Shown: positions 52,371 to 61,149, counted from the stretch's first letter. The stretch is 64,000 bases of DNA from Nocardia kruczakiae NBRC 101016 (GCF_001612965.1 NZ_BDBL01000027.1:62001-126000); one strand, 5' to 3'. Made by a program: numbers and translations. Notes: generated by a model from the sequence alone, not told the origin.

Positions 52371-53602
52371 CAGTGGGGGCTCGACAACTCGGTCGCGGCT
52401 GTCAGGTCCTGCAGGGGAATGGCCGGGTCGGACCAGGTGTGCGGGTCGTGCGTGGTGCGGTCCGCGATGAGAGTGCGGGCGGTGCGCAGCTCGGCCGGGC
52501 ATGCGACGGCCGCGGCGGCGACCAGGCGCCCGGCGCGCAGGCTCAGGGCGATGAACCGGCCGGGGGTGTCGGTGGTACGGACCACGACCTCGTCCTCGGG
52601 CTGCGGGCGCCCGGCGAATTGTATGGTGACGCCGTACTGGGTCGTCCAGCCCCAGGAGACCTCCTCGGACGGAACGGGTTGTCCGAGAATCGATTTCGCG
52701 ACGGCGACTCCGTGTGCCTGGGCACTGTTCCATTGTTCGGTGCGCCGGTGGACCCCGAATTCCGGATCGTAGACGGCCGCGGCGTCACCGGCGGCGAAGA
52801 TGTTCGGCGCCGAGGTGGTGTAGGACTCGTCGACGAGGATGCCGTCGCCGACGGCGAGTCCGGCCTGGCGGGCCAATCCGGTATCCGGTTCCGCGCCGAT
52901 CGCGACGAGGACCGCCGCGGCGGTCCACCGGCGTCCGTCGACGGCGGTGGCTGTGACATCTCCACCGCCCCCGTCGATCCGGTCCAGCACGATCGCGTCG
53001 TGGATGTCGACGCCGTTGTCGGCGTGCAGGGTTCGGCAGTGCTCGCCGATCACCCGCGGCGCCACCCGTTCCAGGGGCGTCTCGGCCGCGTGCACGATCG
53101 TCACCGCCGCCCCCAGCCCGCGGGCCGTCGCGGCGGCTTCGCATCCCACCAGGCCGCCACCCACCACGAGCAGCGATCCACCGGTCACCACGGCCGCGCG
53201 CAACGCGTCGACATCCGCGGCGGTACGCAGCGTGTACGCACCCGATTCGGGGCCGGGCAGTTCTCGTGCGCGGGCACCTGTCGCGAGCACCAGTGCGTCG
53301 TAGCCGAGGGTTTCGCCGGTGCCCAGATGTATGCGGTCGCGGTCGACGTCGATGCCCTCGACCGTGGTCCCCAGGCGTACCTCGACGTCGAGTTCGCGCC
53401 ACGATTGCGCGGACCCGAGCAGGAGCCGGCGTTCGTTCGCGGTGCCGGCGAGCAACTCCTTCGAGACCATCGGGCGGCGGTAGGGCAGCCGGTCCTCCGC
53501 ACCGAGCAGCACGATCTGGCCGGTGTAGCCCTCGGTGCGCAGGGTGCGGGCGGCGGTCGCGCCCGCGAGCCCGGCGCCCACGATGACGATGCGTCCGGTC
53601 AT
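52370..53602 (-). CDS. Rubredoxin/ferredoxin-NAD+ reductase
   Basis: 410 residues. RIVIVGAGLAGATAARTLR (FAD), LLVVGGGLVGCEAAATARGLG (NAD) and the C-terminal NIFAAGDAAAVYD motif. With two rubredoxins and AlkB upstream it should pass electrons from NADH to rubredoxin (AlkT/RubB role). The ATG overlaps the second rubredoxin gene by 4 bases (ATGA). Last gene of the alk operon. Confidence 0.9.
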   Translation of the reverse strand: MTGRIVIVGAGLAGATAARTLRTEGYTGQIVLLGAEDRLPYRRPMVSKELLAGTANERRLLLGSAQSWRELDVEVRLGTTVEGIDVDRDRIHLGTGETLGYDALVLATGARARELPGPESGAYTLRTAADVDALRAAVVTGGSLLVVGGGLVGCEAAATARGLGAAVTIVHAAETPLERVAPRVIGEHCRTLHADNGVDIHDAIVLDRIDGGGGDVTATAVDGRRWTAAAVLVAIGAEPDTGLARQAGLAVGDGILVDESYTTSAPNIFAAGDAAAVYDPEFGVHRRTEQWNSAQAHGVAVAKSILGQPVPSEEVSWGWTTQYGVTIQFAGRPQPEDEVVVRTTDTPGRFIALSLRAGRLVAAAAVACPAELRTARTLIADRTTHDPHTWSDPAIPLQDLTAATELSSPH

Positions 53603-53781
53603 GCGCGACTGACCTCGACCATCTCGAAATCCGCCTTGGCCGCACCGCAGTCGGGGCAGGACCAGTCGTCGGGAATGTCGTCCCAGCGGGTGCCCGGCGC
53701 GATGCCGTCCTCGGGCCAGCCGAGGGCCTCGTCGTATTCGAATCCGCATTGCAGGCAACGGAACAGCTTGTAGTCGGTCAT
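53599..53781 (-). CDS. rubA2: Rubredoxin (second, AlkG2 type)
   Basis: 60 residues. Iron ligands in FRCLQCGFEYDEALGW and WSCPDCGAAKADFEM. It lacks the extra residue after the second CxxCG, so it is of the type that can deliver electrons to AlkB. The overlap with the reductase gene suggests matched expression. Confidence 0.94.
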   Translation of the reverse strand: MTDYKLFRCLQCGFEYDEALGWPEDGIAPGTRWDDIPDDWSCPDCGAAKADFEMVEVSRA

Positions 53782-53782
53782 G

Positions 53783-53980
53783 TCAGGGGCCTTTCGTCGG
53801 GGTCGCGTCGGGGGTTGCGAGATCGGCGTGGAAATCCGGCTTCTCCCGCACGCCGCAGTCGGGGCAGCACCAGTCGTCGGGGATCGCGGACCACGCGGTG
53901 CCGGATGGAAAGCCCTCGCGCGGGGCGCCGGCGGCTTCGTCGTACACGTAATCGCAGACGGGGCAACGGAATCGGGACAT
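53783..53980 (-). CDS. rubA1: Rubredoxin (first, AlkG1 type)
   Basis: 65 residues. FRCPVCDYVYDEAAGAP and WCCPDCGVREKPDF; one residue more after the second CxxCG than in rubA2, the hallmark described for AlkG1 rubredoxins. It has a 15-residue tail. Its ATG overlaps the alkB stop by one base (ATGA-like). Confidence 0.93.
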   Translation of the reverse strand: MSRFRCPVCDYVYDEAAGAPREGFPSGTAWSAIPDDWCCPDCGVREKPDFHADLATPDATPTKGP

Positions 53981-55203
53981 CAGGCGACCCCGTACTTCGC
54001 GAGGATCCGATCGCGCTTGCGGGGCTGGACGTTGACGCGGGTGATGTCACCGCCGTAGTGGGCGAGCACCCGCTCGTCCATCACGCGGCGCCACAGCGGC
54101 GGGAAATAGGCGATGGTGATCATGCTGGCGTAGCCGCTGGGCAGATTGGGCGCGCCGTCCATACTGCGCAGGGTCTGATAGCGCCGGGTGGGATTGGCGT
54201 GATGGTCGCTGTGGCGCTGCAGATGGTAGAGGAAGATGTTGGTGACGATGTGGTCGGAGTTCCAGCTGTGCTCCGGCGTGCACCGTTCGTAGCGTCCGGC
54301 GGCCGTGCGCTGCCGCAGCAGGCCGTAGTGCTCGAGATAGTTGACCGTCTCCAGCAGCGAGAATCCGTAGACCGCCTGCAGCACCAGGAACGGCAGTACC
54401 CCGGGACCGAAGATCGCGGCCAGCGCACCCCACAGCACCACCGACATCAGCCAGGCGTTGAGCACGTCGTTGTGAATCGTCCACGGCCGCTTGCCCATTC
54501 GTTGTAGCCGCGTCTTCTCGAGGGACCACGACGAGCGCAGGCTGCCCCACACGCTGCGCGGCAGGAAGGTCCAGAACGATTCGCCGAACCGGGAACTGGC
54601 CGGATCCTCCGGTGTCGCCACCCGCACGTGGTGGCCGCGGTTGTGCTCGATGTAGAAGTGGCCGTAGAACGTCTGCGCCAGCGTGATCTTCGACAGCCAG
54701 CGCTCCAGTTCGTCCTTCTTGTGGCCGAGTTCGTGCGCGGTGTTGATGCCGACGCCACCCATGGTGCCGATGCTCAGAGCCAGGCCGATCTTGGAGATCA
54801 GGCTCAGCCCGCCGTCGACGCCCAGCCAGGACAGATCGGCCGCGCTCCATAGATAGCAGGCGAACACCAGGCTGAGCAGCTGGAACGGAATGTAGGCGTA
54901 GACGCAGTAGCGGTAGTAGCGGTCGTTCTCGAGCTGTTCCATCACCTCGTCGGGCGGGTTCTGCCCGTCGGGCCCGAAGAATCGGTCGAGGATCGGCAGC
55001 AGCACGTACACCAGCAGCGGCCCGATCCACCACCACACGGACGCCGCGTGGTGCCAGCCCAGTTGGTTGAACAGCCACACCAGGCCGGTGGCGAGCAGGA
55101 CCGCGGTCGGCGGGACGAGCCCGAACAGCCAGAGATGGCGCTTGCGGTCGCGCCACTGCGGCGGCGCGGTCCGGGCCGGATCGCCGATTCGGGATGTGGT
55201 CAC
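53980..55203 (-). CDS. alkB: Alkane 1-monooxygenase
   Basis: 407 residues with six helices and all His boxes: NTAHELGHKKDE, FYIEHNRGHHVRVATPEDPA, NYLEHYGLLRQ and LQRHSDHHANPTRRYQ. Together they hold the di-iron centre that hydroxylates the terminal carbon of alkanes in the membrane. The order alkB-rubA1-rubA2 matches Nocardia and Rhodococcus. Divergent from the TetR gene with nested inverted repeats in between. Confidence 0.96.
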   Translation of the reverse strand: MTTSRIGDPARTAPPQWRDRKRHLWLFGLVPPTAVLLATGLVWLFNQLGWHHAASVWWWIGPLLVYVLLPILDRFFGPDGQNPPDEVMEQLENDRYYRYCVYAYIPFQLLSLVFACYLWSAADLSWLGVDGGLSLISKIGLALSIGTMGGVGINTAHELGHKKDELERWLSKITLAQTFYGHFYIEHNRGHHVRVATPEDPASSRFGESFWTFLPRSVWGSLRSSWSLEKTRLQRMGKRPWTIHNDVLNAWLMSVVLWGALAAIFGPGVLPFLVLQAVYGFSLLETVNYLEHYGLLRQRTAAGRYERCTPEHSWNSDHIVTNIFLYHLQRHSDHHANPTRRYQTLRSMDGAPNLPSGYASMITIAYFPPLWRRVMDERVLAHYGGDITRVNVQPRKRDRILAKYGVA

Positions 55204-55309
55204 GAAATTCTCCTCACGAACGGGGCGCGGAATGCGCGACGGAACGGTGCGTCCGGCGGGCGGAGTGCGCCGACGGGGCCGGGGCCGCAGCGCGGCTCGC
55301 CCACCTCGA

Positions 55310-55349
55310 TGTATTTACACTTTCCTAAGAAGTGTTCTCATTGAATACA
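55310..55349. promoter_or_regulatory. Nested inverted repeats, operator between alkB and tetR
   Basis: Outer arms TGTATT (55310-55315) and AATACA (55344-55349) enclose ACACTT (55317-55322) and AAGTGT (55330-55335). The region is A+T-rich and should bind the divergent TetR. Confidence 0.55.
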
Positions 55350-55400
55350 GATTCCCCATAGTTGTCAATAGTCGAACATTTTCGTGAACCGTGTACGATC

Positions 55401-56021
55401 ATGGGTGTGGCTACCGCGCCGAACTTCCAGTCCGATATGCGCCGACTTCTGCGCGAGCGGGTCATCGAGACCGCTCGCGGCCTGGTCTGTACCGAGGGCT
55501 GGGGTGCGGTGAACATGTCGCGGGTGGCCAAGGAGGTCGGCGTCAGCCGGCCGGTGCTGTACAAGGAGATCGGCACCAAACAGGACCTCGCCGAGGTGGT
55601 GATCGCGAACGAGGTGGACGTCTTCCTGGTCGGTATCGCCGAGCAGCTGGCGGCCCATCCGGACGATGTGATCGCCGGCCTGATCGCGGCCGTGGAGTTC
55701 ACCCTGCGCAGCGGCGCGGACAATATGCTGCTCGAGGCTGTGTTGTCGGGCCGTTCGGCGCCCGATACCGCGCTGTTGCCGGCGCTGATGACCGAACCCG
55801 AACCCGTACTGGGCCGTGCGATCGCCGCGGTCACCGCGACGGTTCGCGCGCAATACGAGCTGGCGTCGGTGGGCGAGGAGGAGCTGGCGTCGGTCGCCGA
55901 AACCGTTGTGCGCCTTGCCCTCAGTCATCTGTTCCAGCCGACCGGGCCGGTCGAACGGGCGCTGGAGCAGATCCGGGTCGTCGCCGTCGGACTGCTCGAA
56001 CCGCTGCTGTCCGAGGTGTGA
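55401..56021 (+). CDS. TetR family regulator of the alkB operon
   Basis: 206 residues. HTH: RRLLRERVIETARGLVCTEG and RVAKEVGVSRPVLYKEIGTK. The C-terminal domain resembles AlkX/AlkU-type TetR regulators of alkB operons. In many relatives it is downstream of the rubredoxins; here it is divergent from alkB. Probably relieves repression when alkane-derived fatty acids are present. An upstream ATG at 55362 region is less likely, as it lies in the operator. Confidence 0.85.
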   Translation: MGVATAPNFQSDMRRLLRERVIETARGLVCTEGWGAVNMSRVAKEVGVSRPVLYKEIGTKQDLAEVVIANEVDVFLVGIAEQLAAHPDDVIAGLIAAVEFTLRSGADNMLLEAVLSGRSAPDTALLPALMTEPEPVLGRAIAAVTATVRAQYELASVGEEELASVAETVVRLALSHLFQPTGPVERALEQIRVVAVGLLEPLLSEV

Positions 56022-56181
56022 CGGTGGGACACGTTGGCGGTCAACATATTTCGTCGGAAATCCGCCGATCTCGCCGATACCCGGCCGTTGCCGGTGTGTG
56101 ACAGGTCACCATCGGTTAGGGTCGAAACCGGTTTGCCGCACACCGAATCCGGCGAACCGGTGTGTGGAGGTGAGGTACCGA

Positions 56182-56280
56182 ATGCATATGTCCTATCTGC
56201 TGTACGACTTCCTGCTGCCGTATATCGGCGAGCAGGCCGCGACGTACTGGGCGCAGCTGTTCGTCGTCGACCCGATCTGA
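56182..56280 (+). CDS. Small hydrophobic peptide gene, 32 aa
   Basis: ATG at 56182 is preceded by GGAGGTGAGG with ideal spacing. The peptide (MHMSYLLYDFLLPYIGEQAA, then TYWAQLFVVDPI) is hydrophobic with aromatic residues and may lie on or in the membrane. It is followed by 244 bases of leader before pdxS. No homologue is recalled. Confidence 0.5.
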   Translation: MHMSYLLYDFLLPYIGEQAATYWAQLFVVDPI

Positions 56281-56406
56281 CGAACAGGTGGCGCCGGCCT
56301 GCGGTTTCGTACCGTCCGGCGCCACCGGTACCCGCATTCGGCGCGGCCGTAGCGACGCCGTAGCGGCCGCCCGGCCCGGTGGACGATCCCGGCCGCGGGC
56401 GGCGGA

Positions 56407-56429
56407 CCAGTCCAGTGCTCTCGGACTGG
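56407..56429. promoter_or_regulatory. Inverted repeat upstream of pdxS
   Basis: CCAGTCC, 9-base loop, GGACTGG, followed by a -10-like TAGAAT at 56456-56461. Possible operator, or terminator of the small peptide gene. Confidence 0.4.
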
Positions 56430-56464
56430 CTATCTAGTGGCCTGATCGGGGCGCCTAGAATCGT

Positions 56465-56491
56465 GGAGGTTCGCATCGCAGCGATGCCTCC
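56465..56491 (+). promoter_or_regulatory. Leader hairpin of pdxS
   Basis: Perfect palindrome GCATCGC-A-GCGATGC (56473-56487), extended by GGAG/CTCC, about 20 bases before the ribosome site. A possible post-transcriptional control element. Confidence 0.35.
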
Positions 56492-56524
56492 TCGAACGAA
56501 TCCCCGATAATCAGGAGTTTGCCC

Positions 56525-57427
56525 GTGACAACGCCCGACACCACCTCGACGACCGGCACAGCCCGCGTGAAGCGCGGCATGGCCGAGATGCTCAAGGGCG
56601 GGGTGATCATGGACGTCGTCACCGCCGATCAGGCCAAGATCGCCGAGGATGCCGGCGCGGTCGCGGTGATGGCACTCGAGCGGGTTCCCGCCGACATCCG
56701 CGCCCAGGGCGGCGTCGCGCGGATGAGTGACCCGGATCTGATCGACGGCATCGTCAACGCGGTGTCCATCCCGGTGATGGCCAAGGCGCGCATCGGCCAC
56801 TTCGTCGAGGCGCAGATCCTGCAGAGCCTGGGCGTCGACTACATCGACGAGTCGGAGGTGCTGACCCCCGCCGACTACGCCAACCACATCGACAAATGGC
56901 AGTTCACCGTGCCGTTCGTCTGCGGCGCCACCAACCTGGGCGAGGCGCTGCGCCGCATCACCGAGGGCGCGGCGATGATTCGCTCCAAGGGTGAGGCCGG
57001 CACCGGCGACGTGTCCAACGCGACCACCCACATGCGCAAGATCCGCGGCGAGATCCGCCACCTGCAGTCGCTGCCCGAGGACGAGCTGTTCGTCGCCGCC
57101 AAGGAACTGCAGGCGCCCTACGAGCTGGTGCGTGAGATCGCCGAGACCGGCAAGCTGCCGGTGGTGCTGTTCACCGCCGGCGGTATCGCCACCCCCGCCG
57201 ACGCCGCGATGATGATGCAGCTGGGCGCCGAGGGTGTCTTCGTCGGCTCCGGCATCTTCAAATCGGGCAACCCGGCCGAGCGTGCCGCCGCCATCGTGAA
57301 GGCCACCACCTTCTACGACGACCCCGATGTGCTCGCGAAGGTGTCGCGCGGCCTGGGTGAGGCCATGGTCGGCATCAATGTCGAGGAGATTCCGGAGCCG
57401 CACCGCCTCGCCGAGCGCGGCTGGTAA
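56525..57427 (+). CDS. pdxS: Pyridoxal 5'-phosphate synthase subunit PdxS
   Basis: 300 residues, (beta/alpha)8 barrel. RVKRGMAEMLKGGVIMDVV, GAVAVMALERVPADIR (Schiff-base Lys and the active-site barrel), PVMAKARIGHFVEAQILQ with the second Lys, and GAGTGDVSNA-type phosphate loop (EAGTGDVSNATTHMR). It makes PLP from ribose 5-phosphate, glyceraldehyde 3-phosphate and ammonia supplied by PdxT. The GTG follows AGGAG by 8 bases. pdxT is 6 kb downstream, past inserted genes. Confidence 0.95.
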   Translation: MTTPDTTSTTGTARVKRGMAEMLKGGVIMDVVTADQAKIAEDAGAVAVMALERVPADIRAQGGVARMSDPDLIDGIVNAVSIPVMAKARIGHFVEAQILQSLGVDYIDESEVLTPADYANHIDKWQFTVPFVCGATNLGEALRRITEGAAMIRSKGEAGTGDVSNATTHMRKIRGEIRHLQSLPEDELFVAAKELQAPYELVREIAETGKLPVVLFTAGGIATPADAAMMMQLGAEGVFVGSGIFKSGNPAERAAAIVKATTFYDDPDVLAKVSRGLGEAMVGINVEEIPEPHRLAERGW

Positions 57428-57461
57428 TCCGTTCGGACACCGACTCCGAGACAACGCCTTC

Positions 57462-57491
57462 GCCGGGTCGTTCCGCACAGGACGGCCCGGC
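57462..57491 (+). terminator. Terminator of pdxS
   Basis: GCCGGG ... GCCCGGC stem with a bulge and the short sequence CGTTC after it, 35 bases after the pdxS stop. Confidence 0.45.
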
Positions 57492-57524
57492 GTCGTCGTT
57501 CCCGAGGCCGCACACGCCGGCGAC

Positions 57525-57950
57525 TCACATGCCCGGCGTGACCGGCTCGGCCCGTTCCGCGAACTTCGCGATCGCCGCCGGCGTCACCGGTGTGAAGAAG
57601 TTGACCAGGTTGCCGTCGGGATCACGGACCAGCAGCGAGCGGTTGCCCCAGGGCATCGTGGCCGGCTCGGCGACCACCTCGGTGCCGGCGCCGGACAGCT
57701 CGCGATACACGCGGTCCACGTCGTCGACGAGGAATTCGGTGATCACGCTGTGGTTGTCCGACGCACGGGCCGAGCCGGGTGCGAACAGGGCGACGGTACG
57801 GGTACTCGCGAGGGCGAGGGTGGCGGCCCCGCTCTCGAGTTCGGCGAAATCCTCGGTCGCCCACCGAGCGCGCAATCCGGTGGCGCGCTCGTAGAACTCG
57901 GCCAGACGCGCGACGTCCGCGGTGATGATGCGGATCGAGACGAAATTCAT
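57525..57950 (-). CDS. VOC family protein (glyoxalase/bleomycin resistance-like)
   Basis: 141 residues. FVSIRIITADVARLAEFYERATG and SVITEFLVDDVDRVYRELSGAG mark the two VOC half-domains; metal or ligand residues are in RSLLVRDPDGNLVNFFTP. No Cys. It is divergent from the WYL regulator, which most likely controls it. ATG after AAGGAGC. Confidence 0.84.
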   Translation of the reverse strand: MNFVSIRIITADVARLAEFYERATGLRARWATEDFAELESGAATLALASTRTVALFAPGSARASDNHSVITEFLVDDVDRVYRELSGAGTEVVAEPATMPWGNRSLLVRDPDGNLVNFFTPVTPAAIAKFAERAEPVTPGM

Positions 57951-58040
57951 GGGCTGCTCCTTGCCGTTCGACGGTGTTTTCCGCAGCGTAGGAGCAATAG
58001 GGGACAGAATCGGTCCAGTATTCACACTAGGGTCGAGATC

Positions 58041-59042
58041 ATGGCTCGACCGACCGGACGCGTGCTGACCCTGCTCGAATTGCTGCAGTCCGGCGGCACC
58101 CGGACCGTGGCCGAACTCGCCGACCGGCTCGGGGTCGAGGGACGGACCGTGCGCCGATACGTGGACCACCTGATCGATCTCGATATTCCGGTGGAGTCGG
58201 TGCGTGGTCGCTACGGCGGTTATCGGCTCGCCCCCGGATACCGCCTGCCGCCGCTGATGCTCGACGACGACGAGGCGTCGGCGGTCCTGCTCGGCCTGCT
58301 GGCCGGCCGCCGAATCGGCTGGGCCGCAACGGATGTGACCGCGAGCGAGACCGCCGCTGCCAAGATCCGGAGGGTACTTCCCGAGCCTTCGCGCCGACGG
58401 CTCGACGTGCTGCTGGAATCGCTCGCATTCACCGATGCGCCGGCCGAATTCGCTTCCCCGGATGCCGCGGTGCTGCTGACGATCGCCGACGCGATACGCC
58501 ACCACCGGCCGCTCACCCTCCGCTATACCGATCGCCACGGCCGAGCGAGCGAACGCACGCTGCACGCCTACGGGATCGTCGCGCATTCCGGACGGTGGTA
58601 CGTCACCGGTGTGGATTCCGGCCGCGGCGGGGACCGCACCTTCCGCCTGGATCGCATCACCACCGCCCGAACCCTGCCGGGGACGTTCGAGGCGCCCGGC
58701 GATATCGATCCGGTGCGGCGGGTGGTGTCGGGATTCGCCGCGGCCGACTATCGATACGACGTGCGGCTGCGCATCTTCGGTACCGTCGAGCAGATCCGCG
58801 CCCACCTGCCCGCGACGGTGGCGACTCTCGATGCGGCGGACGACCCGGCGGACTCGGCCGCCGAGCGCTGGTGGGACGTCGGTATCCGGGCGGAGCGGCT
58901 CGACTGGCTGCCGCCGGTACTCGCCGCACTCGATCGCCCGTTCGAGGTGCGGCATCCAGGGGAGTTGCGTGAACTGGTCCTGGGACTCGCCGCTCGTCTC
59001 GCGGAATCGGCCCGCCGCGGCGTCGCACCGGCCGGCGACTGA
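58041..59042 (+). CDS. WYL domain HTH regulator
   Basis: 333 residues. HTH_11 at residues 5-50 (VLTLLELLQSGGTRTVAELADRLG), then VRGRYGGYRLAPGYRLPPLML and the WYL domain at about 140-220 (LRYTDRHGRASERTLHAYGIV, GRWYVTGVDSGRGGDRTFRLDRI). WYL domains bind nucleic acids or small ligands. The 90-bp gap to the VOC gene is short. No prophage or defence neighbour. Confidence 0.87.
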   Translation: MARPTGRVLTLLELLQSGGTRTVAELADRLGVEGRTVRRYVDHLIDLDIPVESVRGRYGGYRLAPGYRLPPLMLDDDEASAVLLGLLAGRRIGWAATDVTASETAAAKIRRVLPEPSRRRLDVLLESLAFTDAPAEFASPDAAVLLTIADAIRHHRPLTLRYTDRHGRASERTLHAYGIVAHSGRWYVTGVDSGRGGDRTFRLDRITTARTLPGTFEAPGDIDPVRRVVSGFAAADYRYDVRLRIFGTVEQIRAHLPATVATLDAADDPADSAAERWWDVGIRAERLDWLPPVLAALDRPFEVRHPGELRELVLGLAARLAESARRGVAPAGD

Positions 59043-59314
59043 GGAACCGGCCCGGGCGTCGAGGCCGATCCGGTGCCCGCGGTGTCACCGGCTCGTGCCG
59101 TATGTCGTGGCCCGCTCGGCTCGTTTGCGTCGCGCCGTGGTGAGCACCCGGCAGCACATCCCCACGGCGTGTGTCCAAGTGCCCGCCCGGCGATCAGTGG
59201 CAGCCGGGACGATGCGGACGCTCACCGAATGGCTTGTCGGGTACTGTCTTCCGGAAGTTGCCGGGCTCCGGACGCGATGGACTCGAGGAGAATACAGCGA
59301 AGGGTGCACAACGA

Positions 59315-60388
59315 ATGGTTGTGGGTGGAGGTGCGAGCGCGGATCTCGACCTGGCAGCGGTGCGCGCCTTCGTGGCCGCGGCCGAGGAACGGCAGTTCAG
59401 TCTCGCCGCCGTGGTTCTCGGCATCAGCCAGCAGGCGGTGTCGAAGCGGATCGCGAAACTCGAGGCCCAGCTCGGCGTGGCACTGTTCGACCGCGTACCC
59501 GCCGGAATCGTGCCGACCGCCGCCGGGGCGCGGCTGCTGCCGCATGCGCGCGCACTGCTGGCGGTGGCCGAGACCGCGGTGGCGGCGGTCGGTGAGATAC
59601 CGCGCCCGCTGCGCGTCGCGGTGCAGGGCGAGCGGCAGGGCGCGACCGAGCAGATGCGGTTCTACCTCGACCGCAATCCCGGCGCCGAGACCGAGATCGT
59701 CATCTCGAACGTCTTCGTGACCTCGCGGGACATGGTGGTGCACGGCCGCGCAGACGCGGCCTTCGCCCGGCCGTCGGGCGGACCCCGCCCGTTACCGGCA
59801 GATATCGCGGCCGTGCCCGCGTACGTGGATCCGGCGCATCTGCTCGTCGGCCGAGATCATCCGCTGGCCGGGCGGTCGGCGGTGCCGCTGGCCGAACTGG
59901 GCGCGTACACGGTGTGGATTCCGGGCGCGGGGGTGGCGTCGGAGTGGGCCGACTTCTATCGCCAGCTGAGCGAATTCTGCGGTGTCACAATCGATACCAC
60001 GCCCCGCGACCGCACCCGGTTCCCCGGGCCCGACGGCATCGAAGCCATGCTCGCCCGCATCGCGGCCTCCGACACTCTGGCCACCGTCAGCAGCGACCAC
60101 TTCCGCAATCCGTGGCATCCGCACATCCGGCGGGTGCCGATCGTCGACCCGACACCGGCCTATCCGCACGCGCTGCTGTGGTCGACGGCCAACACCCATC
60201 CGGGATTACCGCCTCTGATCGAGCATTTCCGCACGACCTACAACCGCGACATCGCCGCCGGGTGCTGGCTCCCGGTCGCCGACCGCGAACGCTTCGCCGG
60301 CGCGGCGCCGCGAATTCCGGTGCGCCCCCGCACATCCGAGGGGGCTGCGGATCAGGCGCCGATCCGTAACGCCGGCCGGTCCGGATGA
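59315..60388 (+). CDS. LysR family transcriptional regulator
   Basis: 357 residues. LAAVRAFVAAAEERQFSLAA and LGISQQAVSKRIAKLEAQLG form the HTH, FDRVPAGIVPTAAGARLL the linker, and the rest (VAVQGERQGATEQ onward) is a LysR substrate domain that ends in an Ala/Gly-rich tail. The target is not clear: the nearest gene upstream is WYL. The 272-base gap (59043-59314) shows no gene. It overlaps the opposite kinase-like gene by 37 bases. Confidence 0.86.
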   Translation: MVVGGGASADLDLAAVRAFVAAAEERQFSLAAVVLGISQQAVSKRIAKLEAQLGVALFDRVPAGIVPTAAGARLLPHARALLAVAETAVAAVGEIPRPLRVAVQGERQGATEQMRFYLDRNPGAETEIVISNVFVTSRDMVVHGRADAAFARPSGGPRPLPADIAAVPAYVDPAHLLVGRDHPLAGRSAVPLAELGAYTVWIPGAGVASEWADFYRQLSEFCGVTIDTTPRDRTRFPGPDGIEAMLARIAASDTLATVSSDHFRNPWHPHIRRVPIVDPTPAYPHALLWSTANTHPGLPPLIEHFRTTYNRDIAAGCWLPVADRERFAGAAPRIPVRPRTSEGAADQAPIRNAGRSG

Positions 60389-60963
60389 TCCCAGCGAACA
60401 TCGAAGGTGGGCACGTCGTCGTGCTCGCGGTCGTGACGCAGCAGAGCGGGCACGGTCCACCGGTCCGCGGGATCGGTCCGCCGCAGCAGTGCCGCCTCCG
60501 ACATCTGCAACCGCACGGTGATATCGAAATCCAGACCCCGACCGAGCAACATCGGACCCGCGACCACCAGTACGAGACCCGGTTCGGCCGACTGCATGCG
60601 CGCCCGGGCGGATCGGTCCTCGGCTTCGTCCCACAGCGCGGGCAGCCACCGCCCGCGCCGGCGCACCGCCTCCAGCACTTCGCGATCGAGCGCGGCGTAG
60701 TCGAACCAGGCTGTGCGATAGGTCATCTCGTCGCGCCCGAACTCCAGCCGCAGCGATGCCGGGCGAACGAAGTCGTGCAACCACACCCGCGTGGCCGGGC
60801 GCCCGAGCGTGCGGATGCGTTCGACGATCCGATCGGCCGGTTCCCGTGGTCCGGCGCCGTCGGCCCCGTCGACGGCCACCACGACCGGCCCCGGCAGCGC
60901 GAGAGCGGCCGCGACGACCCGCTCGACCAGCCCGTCCGCGGCGATCGGTTCGTATGCGGGCAT
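60352..60963 (-). CDS. Uridine kinase-like protein with degenerate P-loop
   Basis: 203 residues. VVVAVDGADGAGPREPADRI is in the position of Walker A (GxxxxGK[ST]) but has Gly-Pro-Arg in place of Gly-Lys-Ser/Thr. Later VWLHDFVRPASLRLEFGRDE and LVLVVAGPMLLGRGLDFDIT match nucleoside kinase fold strands (the DxFYRP-like and lid parts). ATP hydrolysis is doubtful. Actinobacterial uridine kinase family proteins often lie alone, as here. Confidence 0.7.
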   Translation of the reverse strand: MPAYEPIAADGLVERVVAAALALPGPVVVAVDGADGAGPREPADRIVERIRTLGRPATRVWLHDFVRPASLRLEFGRDEMTYRTAWFDYAALDREVLEAVRRRGRWLPALWDEAEDRSARARMQSAEPGLVLVVAGPMLLGRGLDFDITVRLQMSEAALLRRTDPADRWTVPALLRHDREHDDVPTFDVRWDHPDRPALRIGA

Positions 60964-60995
60964 CCGCCTATCATGCCCGCCACGGCGCGGATCGC

Positions 60996-61042
60996 GGAGA
61001 GTCGCCTGCCGACCGCGTTTGCCATCGCATAGCCTGAGCGGG
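60996..61042. repeat. Promoter-like direct repeat, copy 1
   Basis: 47 bases, matching 62597-62644 at about three quarters of positions with one indel. Both end in GCCATCGC(A/T)TAGCCTGAGCGGG with a -10-like TAGCCT. This copy lies between the kinase-like gene and the MHS transporter. Confidence 0.55.
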
Positions 61043-61149
61043 TCGATTCCGGACACGGCGGGCACCTGCGAGGCGATCGAACACGCTGCGCGCAGGCCCG
61101 GCGGCCCCGGTGATCGACGGTTGTCGAGAAGTCGAGGAGGTCGGAGTCC

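Noticed and set aside
60352..60388. Gene overlap of LysR and kinase-like gene as a sense-antisense system
   Set aside because: A 37-base convergent overlap is common in dense genomes; nothing else supports regulation.
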